Of a DNA stretch of 64,000 bases, positions 9,689-18,764 are shown piece after piece; position 1 is the first letter of the stretch, and every line of letters begins with the position of its first letter. The notes below the pieces were generated by a model. It made no database searches. It was not told the origin of the DNA and saw only the letters and a list, made by a program, of their open reading frames with translations. The stretch covers positions 1 through 64,000 of the forward strand of contig CALQCM020000002.1 of NCBI GenBank assembly GCA_943329075.2. The letters run 5' to 3'. The translations under genes were made by a program, and so were the position numbers. This DNA is from Chitinophaga pinensis. Lineage in GTDB: Bacteria; Pseudomonadota; Gammaproteobacteria; Burkholderiales; SG8-41.

Positions 9689-10276
9689 TCAGAAACCCTG
9701 CATGGAGCGGCGGCGTTGCTCTTCGTACTGTTGCTGCTGCTGGCGGCGCTGCGTTTCCTGCTGCTGTTGTTGCTGGCGCAGGGACTCCTGTTCCTGCATC
9801 CGGCGCGCGTTGATGCGCTCATTCTCGATCGCCTGAATGGTCTGCGCATCGCGCGCCGCCCGCTGGCGGGCGTCATTCTCGCTTTCCATCGCCTGGCGGC
9901 GCGCCTGCATGTCCTCGGCACGGCGTTGCGCCTCAAGGCGCTGGCGCTCGTATTCCTGCTGGCGCTCGAAGCGTGCGGCCTCGGCCTCATTGCGATGCGT
10001 GACCTGTTCGGCCAGCGCGCGGTTGCGTTCGAGTTCGCGCGCCTGTTGCGTCGAGGTGGTTTCCTGCTGTCGTTCCAGCATGCGCGTGCGGGCGCTGTCA
10101 TCGCGCGCGTCCATTTCCGCTTTCAGACGCTCGACTTCGGCTTCCATTTTTGTCGCGCGCGCCCGTTCCTCCAGCATGCGCGCCTCGGCGGCAGCCTGGT
10201 TGGCGCGAATTTTCCAGTAGCCGCCGATTGCGATGAAGCCCGCCAGCATGGCGACGATAACGATTTTCGGATTCAT
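9689..10276 (-). CDS. Membrane-anchored coiled-coil protein rich in glutamine and arginine
   Basis: 195 residues from the ATG at 10276; the frame stays open 28 codons further, but the upstream segment has no membrane-protein character and no clear ribosome site is seen for either. After MNPKIVIVAMLAGFIAIGGY (one membrane helix) almost the whole protein is predicted long coiled coil, with A/E/R heptads at about 30-150 and a Q/R-rich tail ending RRSMQGF. Such proteins are usually structural or scaffolding; no enzymatic motif is present. Low-complexity composition makes homology searches unreliable. The 300 bp upstream to the next gene show nothing clear. Confidence 0.6.
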   Translation of the reverse strand: MNPKIVIVAMLAGFIAIGGYWKIRANQAAAEARMLEERARATKMEAEVERLKAEMDARDDSARTRMLERQQETTSTQQARELERNRALAEQVTHRNEAEAARFERQQEYERQRLEAQRRAEDMQARRQAMESENDARQRAARDAQTIQAIENERINARRMQEQESLRQQQQQQETQRRQQQQQYEEQRRRSMQGF

Positions 10277-10576
10277 GAAAGTTGGCTGCCAGTTCGATTG
10301 CAAACCATATTTTAATCCGCGGTTGCTAAATGTCGATGAAAGGCGCGGCGCAGGGCGCATTGCAAATGAATCCGCTTACGCCGGCGATCCGCTATGCCGC
10401 CGCCTCCTGTGGATTATCGGCCCCGGACTTTGTGTACGGCAATAGCGCGCAAGGCCTGCGGCCGGCGGGACGGCGTGGCGACAGCCGCGGCGGCGGCTAG
10501 GTGCCGCAAGGCCTGCAAACAGGCGCGCAACGGATCGGCTATGCTTGAAATCTTTCCAATGACCGGGGCGAGCAAT

Positions 10577-11536
10577 ATGACGTGGCAATACAGAAAAGGG
10601 CTGCAGGACATCGGCAACGGCTGTTATGCGTGGCTGCAGCCCGACGGCGGCTGGGGTTTCAGTAATTCCGGTCTGATTGCTGACGGCGGCGAAACCTTGC
10701 TGGTCGATACGCTGATGGATCTGGCCCACACGCGCGAAATGCTCGACGGTTACCGCGCCGCGGTGCCGGCGGCGGCGCGCATCGGCACGCTGGTCAACAC
10801 GCATTCCAACGGCGACCATACCTACGGCAACCAGTTGCTGGCCGGCGCGCGCATGATCGCCAGCCGCGCCTGTGCCGAGGAGATGGCACAGCGCCGTCCG
10901 GACGAGCGCAGTGCCATGATGAAGAACTGGCGCAATTACGGCGAGGGCGGCGCTGCCTGGCACGATCTCTACGACGGCATCTTCGATTTCGATGGCCTCG
11001 TTTACACGCCGCCGACCGAAACCTTCGAACACGAACTCAGTGTGCGGGTCGGCGCCAAGGAAGTGCGCCTGACCATGGTCGGGCCGGCGCATACGCGGGG
11101 CGACGTGCTGGTGCATCTGCCGGCGGAGCGCACGGTGTTTACCGGCGACATATTGTTTATCGGCGGTCACCCGATCACCTGGGACGGGCCGATCTCGAAC
11201 TGGATCGCCGCCTGCGATCTGATTCTGGGCTGGGATGTCGAGACCATCGTGCCGGGGCACGGGCCGATCACCGACAAGGCCGGCGTACGCGCGGTCAAGC
11301 ATTACTTCGAGTATCTGACGGCAGAAGCGCGTCAGCGTTTTGACGCCGGCATGCCGGAGGCCGAGGCCGCGCACGACATTTCGATGGCGGAATTCCGCAA
11401 CTGGATCGACGGCGAGCGCGTGATCGTCAATGTTGCCACACTCTACCGCGAATTCAGCGGTGACAAACGCAAGCCCGATGTGATGGATTTCCATGCGCGC
11501 ATGGCGCGCCTGCGCAAGCCGCGTGCGAAACGCTGA
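10577..11536 (+). CDS. MBL-fold metallohydrolase
   Basis: A metallo-beta-lactamase-fold hydrolase of about 319 residues. Starts at 10541, 10559 and 10577 are all in frame; conserved sequence begins at MTWQYRKGLQDIGNG, so I use 10577. The metal-binding motif reads THSNGDH (about 75-81), so the usual second histidine of HxHxDH is asparagine; later metal ligands are present in GPAHTRGD, TGDILFIGGHP and VPGHGPI. This resembles a subgroup of uncharacterised MBL hydrolases. Its stop is 18 bp before fahA, so the two are probably one operon, suggesting a role in opening or detoxifying an aromatic-degradation intermediate. Confidence 0.85.
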   Translation: MTWQYRKGLQDIGNGCYAWLQPDGGWGFSNSGLIADGGETLLVDTLMDLAHTREMLDGYRAAVPAAARIGTLVNTHSNGDHTYGNQLLAGARMIASRACAEEMAQRRPDERSAMMKNWRNYGEGGAAWHDLYDGIFDFDGLVYTPPTETFEHELSVRVGAKEVRLTMVGPAHTRGDVLVHLPAERTVFTGDILFIGGHPITWDGPISNWIAACDLILGWDVETIVPGHGPITDKAGVRAVKHYFEYLTAEARQRFDAGMPEAEAAHDISMAEFRNWIDGERVIVNVATLYREFSGDKRKPDVMDFHARMARLRKPRAKR

Positions 11537-11554
11537 ATCAAAAGGAACACAAAC

Positions 11555-12868
11555 ATGGCACTCGACGAAACACACGATCCGAAACGCACGAGCTGGGTCG
11601 CTTCGGCGCAGGCGCACGGCGAGTTTCCGCTGCAGAACCTGCCGCTCGGCGTATTCAGCATCGACGGCGACACGCCGCGCGGCGGCATGGCCATCGGCGA
11701 TTCGATTCTTGAGCTCAAGGCGGCGCTGGCCGCCGGCTTGTTTACCGGCGAGGCTGAACGTGCTGCCAGCGCGGCGAGCGGCGCCACGCTGAACCCGTTG
11801 CTGGCGCTCGGCGCCGCTGCGCGACTGGCCTTGCGCCGTCGCGTGTTTGCGTTGCTGTCGGCCGGCGATCCGGCGGCTGGCGCTGCGCAAAAACTGGCCG
11901 GCAATATTTTGCACGACGCCGCGCGTTGCACCATGCACCTGCCGTCACGCATCGGCGCATTCACCGATTTTTTCGCCGGCATCCATCACGCCACCAATGC
12001 GGGCCTGCGGCGCAATGCGAACCCGCCGCTGACGCCGAACTACAAATCGGTGCCGGTGGCGTATCACAGCCGGGCATCCAGCGTGCGCGCCTCCGGTTTT
12101 CCGGTGCGTCGCCCCAACGGGCAGCGCGAGACTGCGGACAACCAGCCGGAGTTCGGGCCCAGCCGCAAGCTGGATTTCGAACTTGAACTTGGCAGCTGGA
12201 TCGGGCCGGGCAACGCGCTCGGCGATCCGGTGCAGATCGCGCGCGCCGCGGCACAGGTGGCGGGATTGTGCCTGCTGAATGACTGGTCGGCGCGCGACAT
12301 CCAGCGCTGGGAATCGGCGCCGCTGGGGCCGTTCCTGGCGAAAAATTTTTGCACCACGGTGTCGCCGTGGATCGTCACGATCGAAGCGCTCGCGCCGTTT
12401 CGCATTGCGCAGCCGCCGCGTCCGGCCGGCGATCCGCGTCCGCTCGATTACCTCTGGCATGAGGGCGATCAGCAAAACGGCGCTTTTGATATCGAACTCG
12501 AAGCATGGATTTCAACGGCGTCGATGCGCGCGAAAAACGCACCGCCGCAACGCATCGCACTGAGCAATACACGCCACCTTTATTGGACGGTGGCGCAGAT
12601 GGTCGCCCACCATACCTGCGGCGGCTGCAATCTGGAGGCGGGGGACCTTTTCGGCAGCGGCACGATTTCGGCGCCTGACCAATCCGGGTACGGCAGTTTT
12701 TCGGAATTGAGTTTCGACGGCAAACAGCCGCTCACGCTGGCCTCGGGTGAGAAACGCGTCTACCTTGAAGACGGTGACGAACTGACACTGCGCGCGCACG
12801 CGCGACGCGAGGGCCGCGTGTCGATCGGTTTCGGTGACTGCAAGGGGACCGTCGTCACTGCCGTTTGA
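11555..12868 (+). CDS. fahA: Fumarylacetoacetase
   Basis: Hydrolyses fumarylacetoacetate to fumarate and acetoacetate, the last step of tyrosine/homogentisate breakdown. The length, 437 residues, fits bacterial FAH. AAGGA lies upstream of the ATG. An N-terminal SH3-like domain (about 1-120) precedes the FAH catalytic domain with VAYHSRASSV, the metal-site segment FELELGSWIGPGN, LNDWSARDIQRWE and the PLGPFLAKNF active-site loop, then AHHTCGGCNLEAGDLFGSGT near the C terminus. The homogentisate dioxygenase that normally accompanies it (hmgA) is not in the window; an MBL hydrolase is its direct upstream partner instead. Confidence 0.95.
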   Translation: MALDETHDPKRTSWVASAQAHGEFPLQNLPLGVFSIDGDTPRGGMAIGDSILELKAALAAGLFTGEAERAASAASGATLNPLLALGAAARLALRRRVFALLSAGDPAAGAAQKLAGNILHDAARCTMHLPSRIGAFTDFFAGIHHATNAGLRRNANPPLTPNYKSVPVAYHSRASSVRASGFPVRRPNGQRETADNQPEFGPSRKLDFELELGSWIGPGNALGDPVQIARAAAQVAGLCLLNDWSARDIQRWESAPLGPFLAKNFCTTVSPWIVTIEALAPFRIAQPPRPAGDPRPLDYLWHEGDQQNGAFDIELEAWISTASMRAKNAPPQRIALSNTRHLYWTVAQMVAHHTCGGCNLEAGDLFGSGTISAPDQSGYGSFSELSFDGKQPLTLASGEKRVYLEDGDELTLRAHARREGRVSIGFGDCKGTVVTAV

Positions 12869-13039
12869 TCTGGCACAGCTTTGCTCAAGTAAAGGTGTTT
12901 GAAAGCGGCGGGCGTAAGCCCTCCGTAAGGATCAGGCGCGATGATGCGGGTTGTCGATCCGGTAGCGGGCGCATGCCCGCGCCGGAACTAACTTTTAACT
13001 ATTCGACTTGTTTTCGACGCCAAGCCGGGGAGTGCTGTC

Positions 13040-13252
13040 ATGGTAAAACTGATCGCGCGCATATTGCCGTTCCTGTGGTGTTGTCTGGCTTTTGCAACCG
13101 ATGTCAAAGATGCGCCGATTCCGACTGAAATGAACTGGGTCGGCATCGCGGTATTTGCATTGATTTTTTTCGGCGGGACGGCTGGTTTCATTTTTGCCGT
13201 TTGGTGGAAGAACCGCGGCAAAAAAGCCGAAATGGAACCGCAGCAAAAATAA
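13040..13252 (+). CDS. Small single-span membrane protein
   Basis: 70 residues preceded by GGGGAG at ribosome-site distance. Residues 1-20 look like a signal peptide or first helix, and residues about 32-54 are a hydrophobic span ending FAVWWKNRGKK, followed by a short charged tail. I do not recognise a family. It stands alone between fahA and the PrpD-like gene, with about 170 and 190 bp of non-coding sequence on its two sides. Confidence 0.6.
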   Translation: MVKLIARILPFLWCCLAFATDVKDAPIPTEMNWVGIAVFALIFFGGTAGFIFAVWWKNRGKKAEMEPQQK

Positions 13253-13438
13253 TCTGCAACCGCAGTTCCGGGCGAGCGCCAGTTCGCCCGTGTTTCCCCA
13301 TCCATATTCCGCCACCGACCGTTCGTCCCTGTGCTGCACCGCGGACGGATACGTTATGCTTCGGCCTTTCCGCGAACCGGCTGTGCGCATGCCTTGTGGC
13401 GTGCCGATTCGCTTTTTTCGATGTGGACGGAGACGGTG

Positions 13439-14815
13439 ATGGGTGCAACCGAAACAGTGGCGCAATTCGTAACGACGCTGAAGTCGTCAGACCTTCCGCA
13501 GGAGGCCTTGCGGCGCGCGCGCATGGCGCTGCTTGACTGTATCGGTTGTGCGGTCGCCGGCGCAAAATATTCATCGAGTGGCCTTTTGCTCGATTTCATC
13601 CGCGATTGCGGTGGTGCGCCGCAGGCCACGGTCATCGGCACCGATCTGCGCACCTCGGCGCCGGACGCGGCATTGGCCAACGGCATGCTGTCCTCGGCAC
13701 TGCTCTACGAAGACACCTGTTTGATCATGCCGGGGCATGCCACGGCGACGCTGCTGCCGGTGCTGCTGGCACTCGGCGAAACGCGCCATTTATCCGGACA
13801 GGCCCTGCTCGAGGCCTATATCGTCGGTTTCGAACTCGAAGCTGCGCTCGGGCCGGCCATCGCGCCGGATCATTACGAACGCGGCTGGCATGCCACCGCC
13901 ACCGTTGGCACCATGGGGGCAACCGCGGCCGCCTGCCGTTTGCTGGGACTCGATGCGGAACGCGTGCGCATGGCGCTGGGCATTGCGACTTCATTGGCGG
14001 CCGGCTCACGGCAGAATTTCGGCGCCATGATGCAGGCCTTTCACTCCGGGGTGGCGGCACGCAATGGCGTCACCGCGGCCTTGCTGGCGCAGCGCGGCTT
14101 TACCGCGGACCCGGCAATTCTCGAAAGCCGCATGGGGTTTTGCAATCTCTATGGTACCGGTACCGACAAGCTCGATGCCGCGATGGCCGCGCTCGGGCGC
14201 GACTTTGCTCTGCTCGGGCCGAACCTGTATCTCAAGCTGTATCCCTGCGGCTTTCCGCTGCAGCGGCCGATCGACTGCGCGATCGAACTCGCCAACGCGC
14301 ACGACTTGAAGCCCGACGACATCGAGGAAATCAGTTGTGGCGTGCACTATCTGATTCCCGAAACGGTGTTTCACGTCAATCCGCAAACCGGCTTGCAGGG
14401 CCGCACCAGCATTCCGTATTGCGTGGCGCGCGCCATCATCGACCGGCGCATGGGGCTGGCGCAGTTTACTGATGAAAAAGTGCAGGACCCGGCGGTGCGT
14501 GCGCTGATGCCGCGTGTGAAAACCGTGGTGCCGGCGGAATTGAGCCGCGAAGCGCTGCGCGGCAAGGTCAACGCGATTGCGGCGCCGGCGGTGATGGAAA
14601 TCCGCCTGCGCAACGGCCGCAGCGTGAGTACGCGGGTCGAGCAGTTCCGCGGCGCCGGTGAGCGGCCGCTCAGCCACGAAGAGGTGGTGGCCAAGTTCCG
14701 CGAATGCGCCGGCAGCGTGCTGGATGCGCCGCGCGTCGAGCGGGCGCTGGTCATGATCGAAAATCTCGGCGATCTGGCCGATGCCGCCGAACTGGCTGCC
14801 CTGCTGGCGGCCTAG
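13439..14815 (+). CDS. MmgE/PrpD family protein
   Basis: 458 residues from the ATG at 13439, which has GGAG at a suitable distance; in-frame GTG (13331) and ATG (13421) codons upstream are less likely. The family comprises 2-methylcitrate dehydratase and relatives such as cis-aconitate decarboxylase, acting on tricarboxylates or similar branched acids. Typical segments are ARMALLDCIGCAVAGA, AFHSGVAARNGVTAALLAQ and LYLKLYPCGFPLQRPID. In Burkholderiales many PrpD homologues sit near Bug receptors and carry out unknown dehydrations; no prpB or prpC is adjacent, so true methylcitrate metabolism is not implied. Confidence 0.88.
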   Translation: MGATETVAQFVTTLKSSDLPQEALRRARMALLDCIGCAVAGAKYSSSGLLLDFIRDCGGAPQATVIGTDLRTSAPDAALANGMLSSALLYEDTCLIMPGHATATLLPVLLALGETRHLSGQALLEAYIVGFELEAALGPAIAPDHYERGWHATATVGTMGATAAACRLLGLDAERVRMALGIATSLAAGSRQNFGAMMQAFHSGVAARNGVTAALLAQRGFTADPAILESRMGFCNLYGTGTDKLDAAMAALGRDFALLGPNLYLKLYPCGFPLQRPIDCAIELANAHDLKPDDIEEISCGVHYLIPETVFHVNPQTGLQGRTSIPYCVARAIIDRRMGLAQFTDEKVQDPAVRALMPRVKTVVPAELSREALRGKVNAIAAPAVMEIRLRNGRSVSTRVEQFRGAGERPLSHEEVVAKFRECAGSVLDAPRVERALVMIENLGDLADAAELAALLAA

Positions 14816-14959
14816 CGGGGCTTATTGCCGGCGCACACCCGTGCGCGGATGCGCTATCATGATCGCCATACAGCGCGGGGGGGCGCTGCATTCCCTCCCC
14901 CCGTGCCGGTCCGGATTACAAACAACACTTGCCAACCAGGCAAGCCAACGGAGGGGTTC

Positions 14960-15442
14960 ATGGCAAAACTCAATATCAACGGCAGAACGCATGACGTCAA
15001 AGTCGAAGCCGATACACCGCTTTTGTGGGCGATCCGCGAACAGGTCGGCCTGACCGGCACCAAATACGGTTGCGGCGTCGCCGCCTGCGGCGCCTGCTCG
15101 GTGCACATCAACGGCGAATTGCGACGTTCATGCTCGATCCAGGTGTCGACCGTCAAGCCGACCGACAAGATCGTCACCATCGAAGGCCTCTCGCGCAACA
15201 GTTCGCATCCGGTGCAGAAAGCCTGGCTCGAAGTCGACGTGCCGCAATGCGGTTACTGCCAGTCCGGCCAGTTGATGGCGGCGGCGGCGCTGCTGAAGAA
15301 GAACCCGAGCCCGAGCGACAAGGACATCGATGAAGCGATGACCAATATCTGCCGCTGCGGCACCTATCAGAGAATCCGCGCCGCCGTGCATGTTGCGGCG
15401 GCAATGGCCAAGGGCGGCAGCAGCGCCAAAGCCAAAGTCTAG
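14960..15442 (+). CDS. 2Fe-2S subunit of a xanthine dehydrogenase-family molybdenum hydroxylase
   Basis: A 160-residue small subunit with an N-terminal plant-type ferredoxin domain (C38, C43, C46, C58 in GCGVAACGACS and later RRSC) and a C-terminal four-helix domain with the second cluster (QCGYCQSGQ and CRCGTY). It passes electrons from the molybdenum centre, in the manner of isoquinoline 1-oxidoreductase alpha (IorA). GGAGGGG fixes the start at 14960. The gene is 17 bp upstream of the molybdopterin subunit. No separate FAD subunit is seen, as in IorAB, where electrons pass to a cytochrome or quinone. Confidence 0.93.
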   Translation: MAKLNINGRTHDVKVEADTPLLWAIREQVGLTGTKYGCGVAACGACSVHINGELRRSCSIQVSTVKPTDKIVTIEGLSRNSSHPVQKAWLEVDVPQCGYCQSGQLMAAAALLKKNPSPSDKDIDEAMTNICRCGTYQRIRAAVHVAAAMAKGGSSAKAKV

Positions 15443-15459
15443 GCCGGGGGAGAACAATC

Positions 15460-17664
15460 ATGACGACACGCAAAAAATCGACGGTCGCAAATAACGCGCG
15501 CCGCAAATTTATCATCGGCACTGCGGCGGCCGGCGGCGGTCTCGCCATCGGCTTCAACATGCCGTTTGCCGCCAACGCGGCCGAGGCGAAGGTGGCAGCT
15601 GGCGCCGAGGTCAACGCCTGGGTGGTGATCAAACCAGACAACACCTGTGTGATCCGTATCGCGCGCTCGGAAATGGGGCAGGGCACGGAGACGGGGCTGG
15701 CGCAGCTGGTGGCGGAAGAACTCGAATGCGCCTGGAAGAATGTGCGCACCGAATTTGTCACGCCCGGGCAGAACCTTGCGCGCAAACGCGTATGGGGTGA
15801 AATGGGCACCGGCGGCAGTCGCGGTATCCGCACCTCGGAAGATTATGTGCGCCGTGGCGGCGCTGTTGCCCGCATGATGTTGATGCAGGCGGCCGCCGAC
15901 CAGTGGAAGGTGCCGGTCGAAGAACTCACCGTGTCCGATGGCGTGATTACGCATGCGGCCTCGAAGCGCTCGACCACCTACGGCAGAGTCGCCACCGCAG
16001 CGGCCAAACTGACGCCGCCCGATGCGAAGAGCATCAAGCTGAAAGATCCGCGCAACTGGAAGATTGCGGGGCAACCGCTCAAGCGCATCGGCACGCCGGC
16101 ACGGCTCGATGGTTCGCTCAAGTACGCAATCGATCTCACGCTGCCCGGTATGTTGAATGCGGCGATCAAGGCCTGCCCGGTGTTTGGCGGCAAACTGGTC
16201 AGCTTCGACAACGGCAAGATCGCCGCCATGCCGGGCGTCAAGCGCGCCGTGCGTGTCAACGATTTTACGGTCGCCGTGGTGGCCGATACCTGGTGGCATG
16301 CGAAAACGGCGCTCGATGCGCTGCCGATCGTCTGGGATGAAGGTGCGAATGCCAAGCAAAGCAGCGCCACCATCGCCGAACGCCTGAAAGAAGGTCTGAC
16401 GGCAACGACCAATATTCATGCGTTCCGCAACGAGGGCGATGCATTGAAGGCGATCGAGGGCGCGGTCAAGCGGGTCGACGCCGTTTACAGCACGCCGTTC
16501 GTGCCGCACATCACGATGGAGCCGATGAATTGCACCGCGCGCATCACCGCCGACAAGGCAGAGGTGTGGGTGGCGACGCAGAACGCCGAGGCGTCTCTGG
16601 CGGCGTTGTCAGAACAGTCTGGTCTGCCGCTTGCGCAGTGTGAAGTCTACAAAACCGTGCTGGGTGGCGGTTTCGGCCGGCGCGGTGGCAACCAGGACTT
16701 CATCCGCCAGGCTGCCGACATCGCCAAGCAATTCCCAGGCACGCCGGTGAAAATGATCTGGAGCCGCGAAGAAGATATGACGCATGACTTCTACCGCCCC
16801 ATTTCGCAGTGCAAGATGAGTGCGGGGCTCGACGCCAACAACAAGCTCGTTGGTCTGCATGTGCGCGTTTCGGGCCAGTCGATTAATGCCTGGGTCAACC
16901 CGGCGGCGATTCCCGGGGGTTACAAGGACGATCGCCAGTTGCAGGGTTACGATTCCAAGCCCGGTGACGCGCAACTCGGATATGCCGTGCCGAATCTCCT
17001 GGTCGAATACGCGATGCGCAATACACATGTGCCGGTCGGCGCCTGGCGCGGTGTGAACACCAACCAGAACGGCCTCTACATGGAATGCTTCATCGAGGAG
17101 GTGGCGCGCGCGGCCGGCGTCGATTCGCTCGAATTCCGCCGCGGCATGATGGCGAAGTTTCCGAAACATCTCGGTGTGTTGAACGCAGTAGCCGAGAAGG
17201 GCGATTGGGGTAAGCCATTACCCGCCGGCGTGTTCCGCGGCATCGCCCAGTTCATGGGCTACGGCAGCTACTCGGCGGCGGTCGCTGAAGTTTCGGTGAG
17301 CCCGTCAGGCGAAGTGAAGGTCCATCGCATGGTGCTCGGCGTGAACTGCGGTCATGCGGTCAATCCGCACCAGATCGCGGCGCAGGTCGAGGGCGGGGCT
17401 GTCATGGGGTTGAGCGCACTGTTGTTCGAAGAGCTGACGGTCGAAAACGGACGCATCGTGCAGGACAACTTCAACAGCTATCCGGTCCTCAAGCTGGCGC
17501 AGATGCCGAAAATCGAAACGGTGATCGTGCCGACGTTCGATTTCTGGGGTGGTGTCGGCGAGCCGACCATTTGTGTCGTGCGGCCAGCGGTGATGAACGC
17601 AATCTATGCTGCGACCGGCCGGCCGGTGCGCACAGAGCCGTTGAAAGCCGCGAAGCAGGCCTGA
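15460..17664 (+). CDS. Tat-exported molybdopterin-binding subunit (IorB-like aldehyde/heterocycle oxidoreductase)
   Basis: 734 residues forming the catalytic subunit with the 2Fe-2S partner upstream. A Tat signal is visible: RRKFIIGTAAAGGGLAIGF followed by a cleavage site near NAAEAKV, so the enzyme acts in the periplasm. Molybdopterin-binding landmarks are SEMGQGTETGLAQLVAEE, the GGGFGRRGGNQDF loop and a C-terminal GGVGEPT motif near residue 690. Homologues hydroxylate N-heterocycles or aldehydes such as isoquinoline. Substrate is not determinable. A strong terminator follows immediately. Confidence 0.93.
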   Translation: MTTRKKSTVANNARRKFIIGTAAAGGGLAIGFNMPFAANAAEAKVAAGAEVNAWVVIKPDNTCVIRIARSEMGQGTETGLAQLVAEELECAWKNVRTEFVTPGQNLARKRVWGEMGTGGSRGIRTSEDYVRRGGAVARMMLMQAAADQWKVPVEELTVSDGVITHAASKRSTTYGRVATAAAKLTPPDAKSIKLKDPRNWKIAGQPLKRIGTPARLDGSLKYAIDLTLPGMLNAAIKACPVFGGKLVSFDNGKIAAMPGVKRAVRVNDFTVAVVADTWWHAKTALDALPIVWDEGANAKQSSATIAERLKEGLTATTNIHAFRNEGDALKAIEGAVKRVDAVYSTPFVPHITMEPMNCTARITADKAEVWVATQNAEASLAALSEQSGLPLAQCEVYKTVLGGGFGRRGGNQDFIRQAADIAKQFPGTPVKMIWSREEDMTHDFYRPISQCKMSAGLDANNKLVGLHVRVSGQSINAWVNPAAIPGGYKDDRQLQGYDSKPGDAQLGYAVPNLLVEYAMRNTHVPVGAWRGVNTNQNGLYMECFIEEVARAAGVDSLEFRRGMMAKFPKHLGVLNAVAEKGDWGKPLPAGVFRGIAQFMGYGSYSAAVAEVSVSPSGEVKVHRMVLGVNCGHAVNPHQIAAQVEGGAVMGLSALLFEELTVENGRIVQDNFNSYPVLKLAQMPKIETVIVPTFDFWGGVGEPTICVVRPAVMNAIYAATGRPVRTEPLKAAKQA

Positions 17665-17689
17665 TAGATAGCCGCAGTCTTGCTGTAAT

Positions 17690-17721
17690 AAAAAGCCGTC
17701 CCTTCGGGGACGGCTTTTTTT
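17690..17721. terminator. Intrinsic terminator with UUCG tetraloop
   Basis: A perfect stem (AAAAGCCGTCCC and GGGACGGCTTTT) with a TTCG loop followed by a T-tract. The A-tract before the stem makes it work in both directions, so it ends the molybdenum hydroxylase operon from the left and the leftward Bug gene (17738-18724) from the right. Confidence 0.93.
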
Positions 17722-17737
17722 GTGGCGTGGCGGGGAA

Positions 17738-18724
17738 TTACTGCGCTGTGACGCCGGCGAGCTTCGCCGCCTTCTTGTAGCGCTCGATTTCTTTCGGCAA
17801 CAGTTCCGCAAACTGCGACACCGGCAACTGCCAGGCTTCGGCGCTTTCACCATCGAGGAATTTTTTCATTTCCGCGCTGGCCAGCGCCTTGCTGATGGCG
17901 CTGCTGATGACGCCGACGCGTTCAACGCTGATGCCGGCCGGCGCGAACATGCCCCACCAGAGTTCGTAGGTGTAACCGGGCACGCCCGACTGCGCGATGG
18001 CCGGCAGGCCCGGCAGCAGCGGGGTCGGTTCCGCGCTGGTGACCGCGAGTGCCCGGATGCGGTTCGCTTTGAGCTGCGGATTGACTGCGGCGGCACTGGC
18101 GATGACGAGTTCGACCTCGCCGGCGGCGAGCGCGGTCACCGCGGGTGCGATGCCTTTGTAAGGAATGTGCGTCATTTTGACGCCAGCTGCCGCTGCAAAC
18201 AGGGCGCCGGAGAAATGGTTGTTGCCGCCGGTGCCCGAAGACGAATAGTTGAGTGTGCCGGGATTTTTCTTTGCCAGTGCGACGAGTTCTTTCACGTTTT
18301 TCGCCGGCACCGACGGATGGACGGCGAGGATCATCGGCGCGCGCGCAAACATGCCGACCGGCACAATCGCCCGCGCCGGATCAAACGGCAGTTTTTCGCG
18401 CACGGCGGCGGTGGCCGGATAGGACGAGGTATGTGCCAGCAGCGTGTGCCCGTCGGCTTCGGCGCGCGTGGCCAGTTCGGTACCAATCATGCCGCTGGCA
18501 CCGGGCCGGTTGTCGACGACAACGTTTTTACCCCACATTTCGGTGAGTCGCACGGCAACCGCGCGGGCGATGACGTCGATTGAACCGCCGGGCGGATAGG
18601 GCGTGATGACCTGCACGTTGCGCGACGGGAACGTCGTCTGCGCCAGCGCCGCGCCCGCGGCACAGAGGCAGGCGGTCATTGTTACGGCGACAGTGCAGAG
18701 CCGGGTTCGGATTGCAGGGTTCAA
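17738..18724 (-). CDS. Bug-family tripartite tricarboxylate receptor with TTG start
   Basis: A 328-residue Bug/TctC receptor. It begins at a TTG at 18724, supported by a near-perfect AAGGAGG five bases upstream; the next ATG is 15 codons in and would cut the signal peptide. The signal peptide ends AALAQ. Hallmarks are VQVITPYPPGGSID, VVDNRPGASG, LPFDPARAI, HIPYKGIAPAV and YELWWGMFAPAG. It faces the molybdenum hydroxylase operon across a bidirectional terminator. Upstream on the same strand, 40 bp away, is the aldo/keto reductase gene, so the two are probably cotranscribed. Confidence 0.93.
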   Translation of the reverse strand: MNPAIRTRLCTVAVTMTACLCAAGAALAQTTFPSRNVQVITPYPPGGSIDVIARAVAVRLTEMWGKNVVVDNRPGASGMIGTELATRAEADGHTLLAHTSSYPATAAVREKLPFDPARAIVPVGMFARAPMILAVHPSVPAKNVKELVALAKKNPGTLNYSSSGTGGNNHFSGALFAAAAGVKMTHIPYKGIAPAVTALAAGEVELVIASAAAVNPQLKANRIRALAVTSAEPTPLLPGLPAIAQSGVPGYTYELWWGMFAPAGISVERVGVISSAISKALASAEMKKFLDGESAEAWQLPVSQFAELLPKEIERYKKAAKLAGVTAQ

Positions 18725-18764
18725 AATGACCTCCTTGGGGTGGAGCAGTCAGTGAAAAGCGTAC

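Noticed and set aside
10376-11938. Long minus-strand open frame opposite the MBL and fahA genes
   Set aside because: It runs across two well-supported genes on the other strand and has a composition typical of antisense frames.
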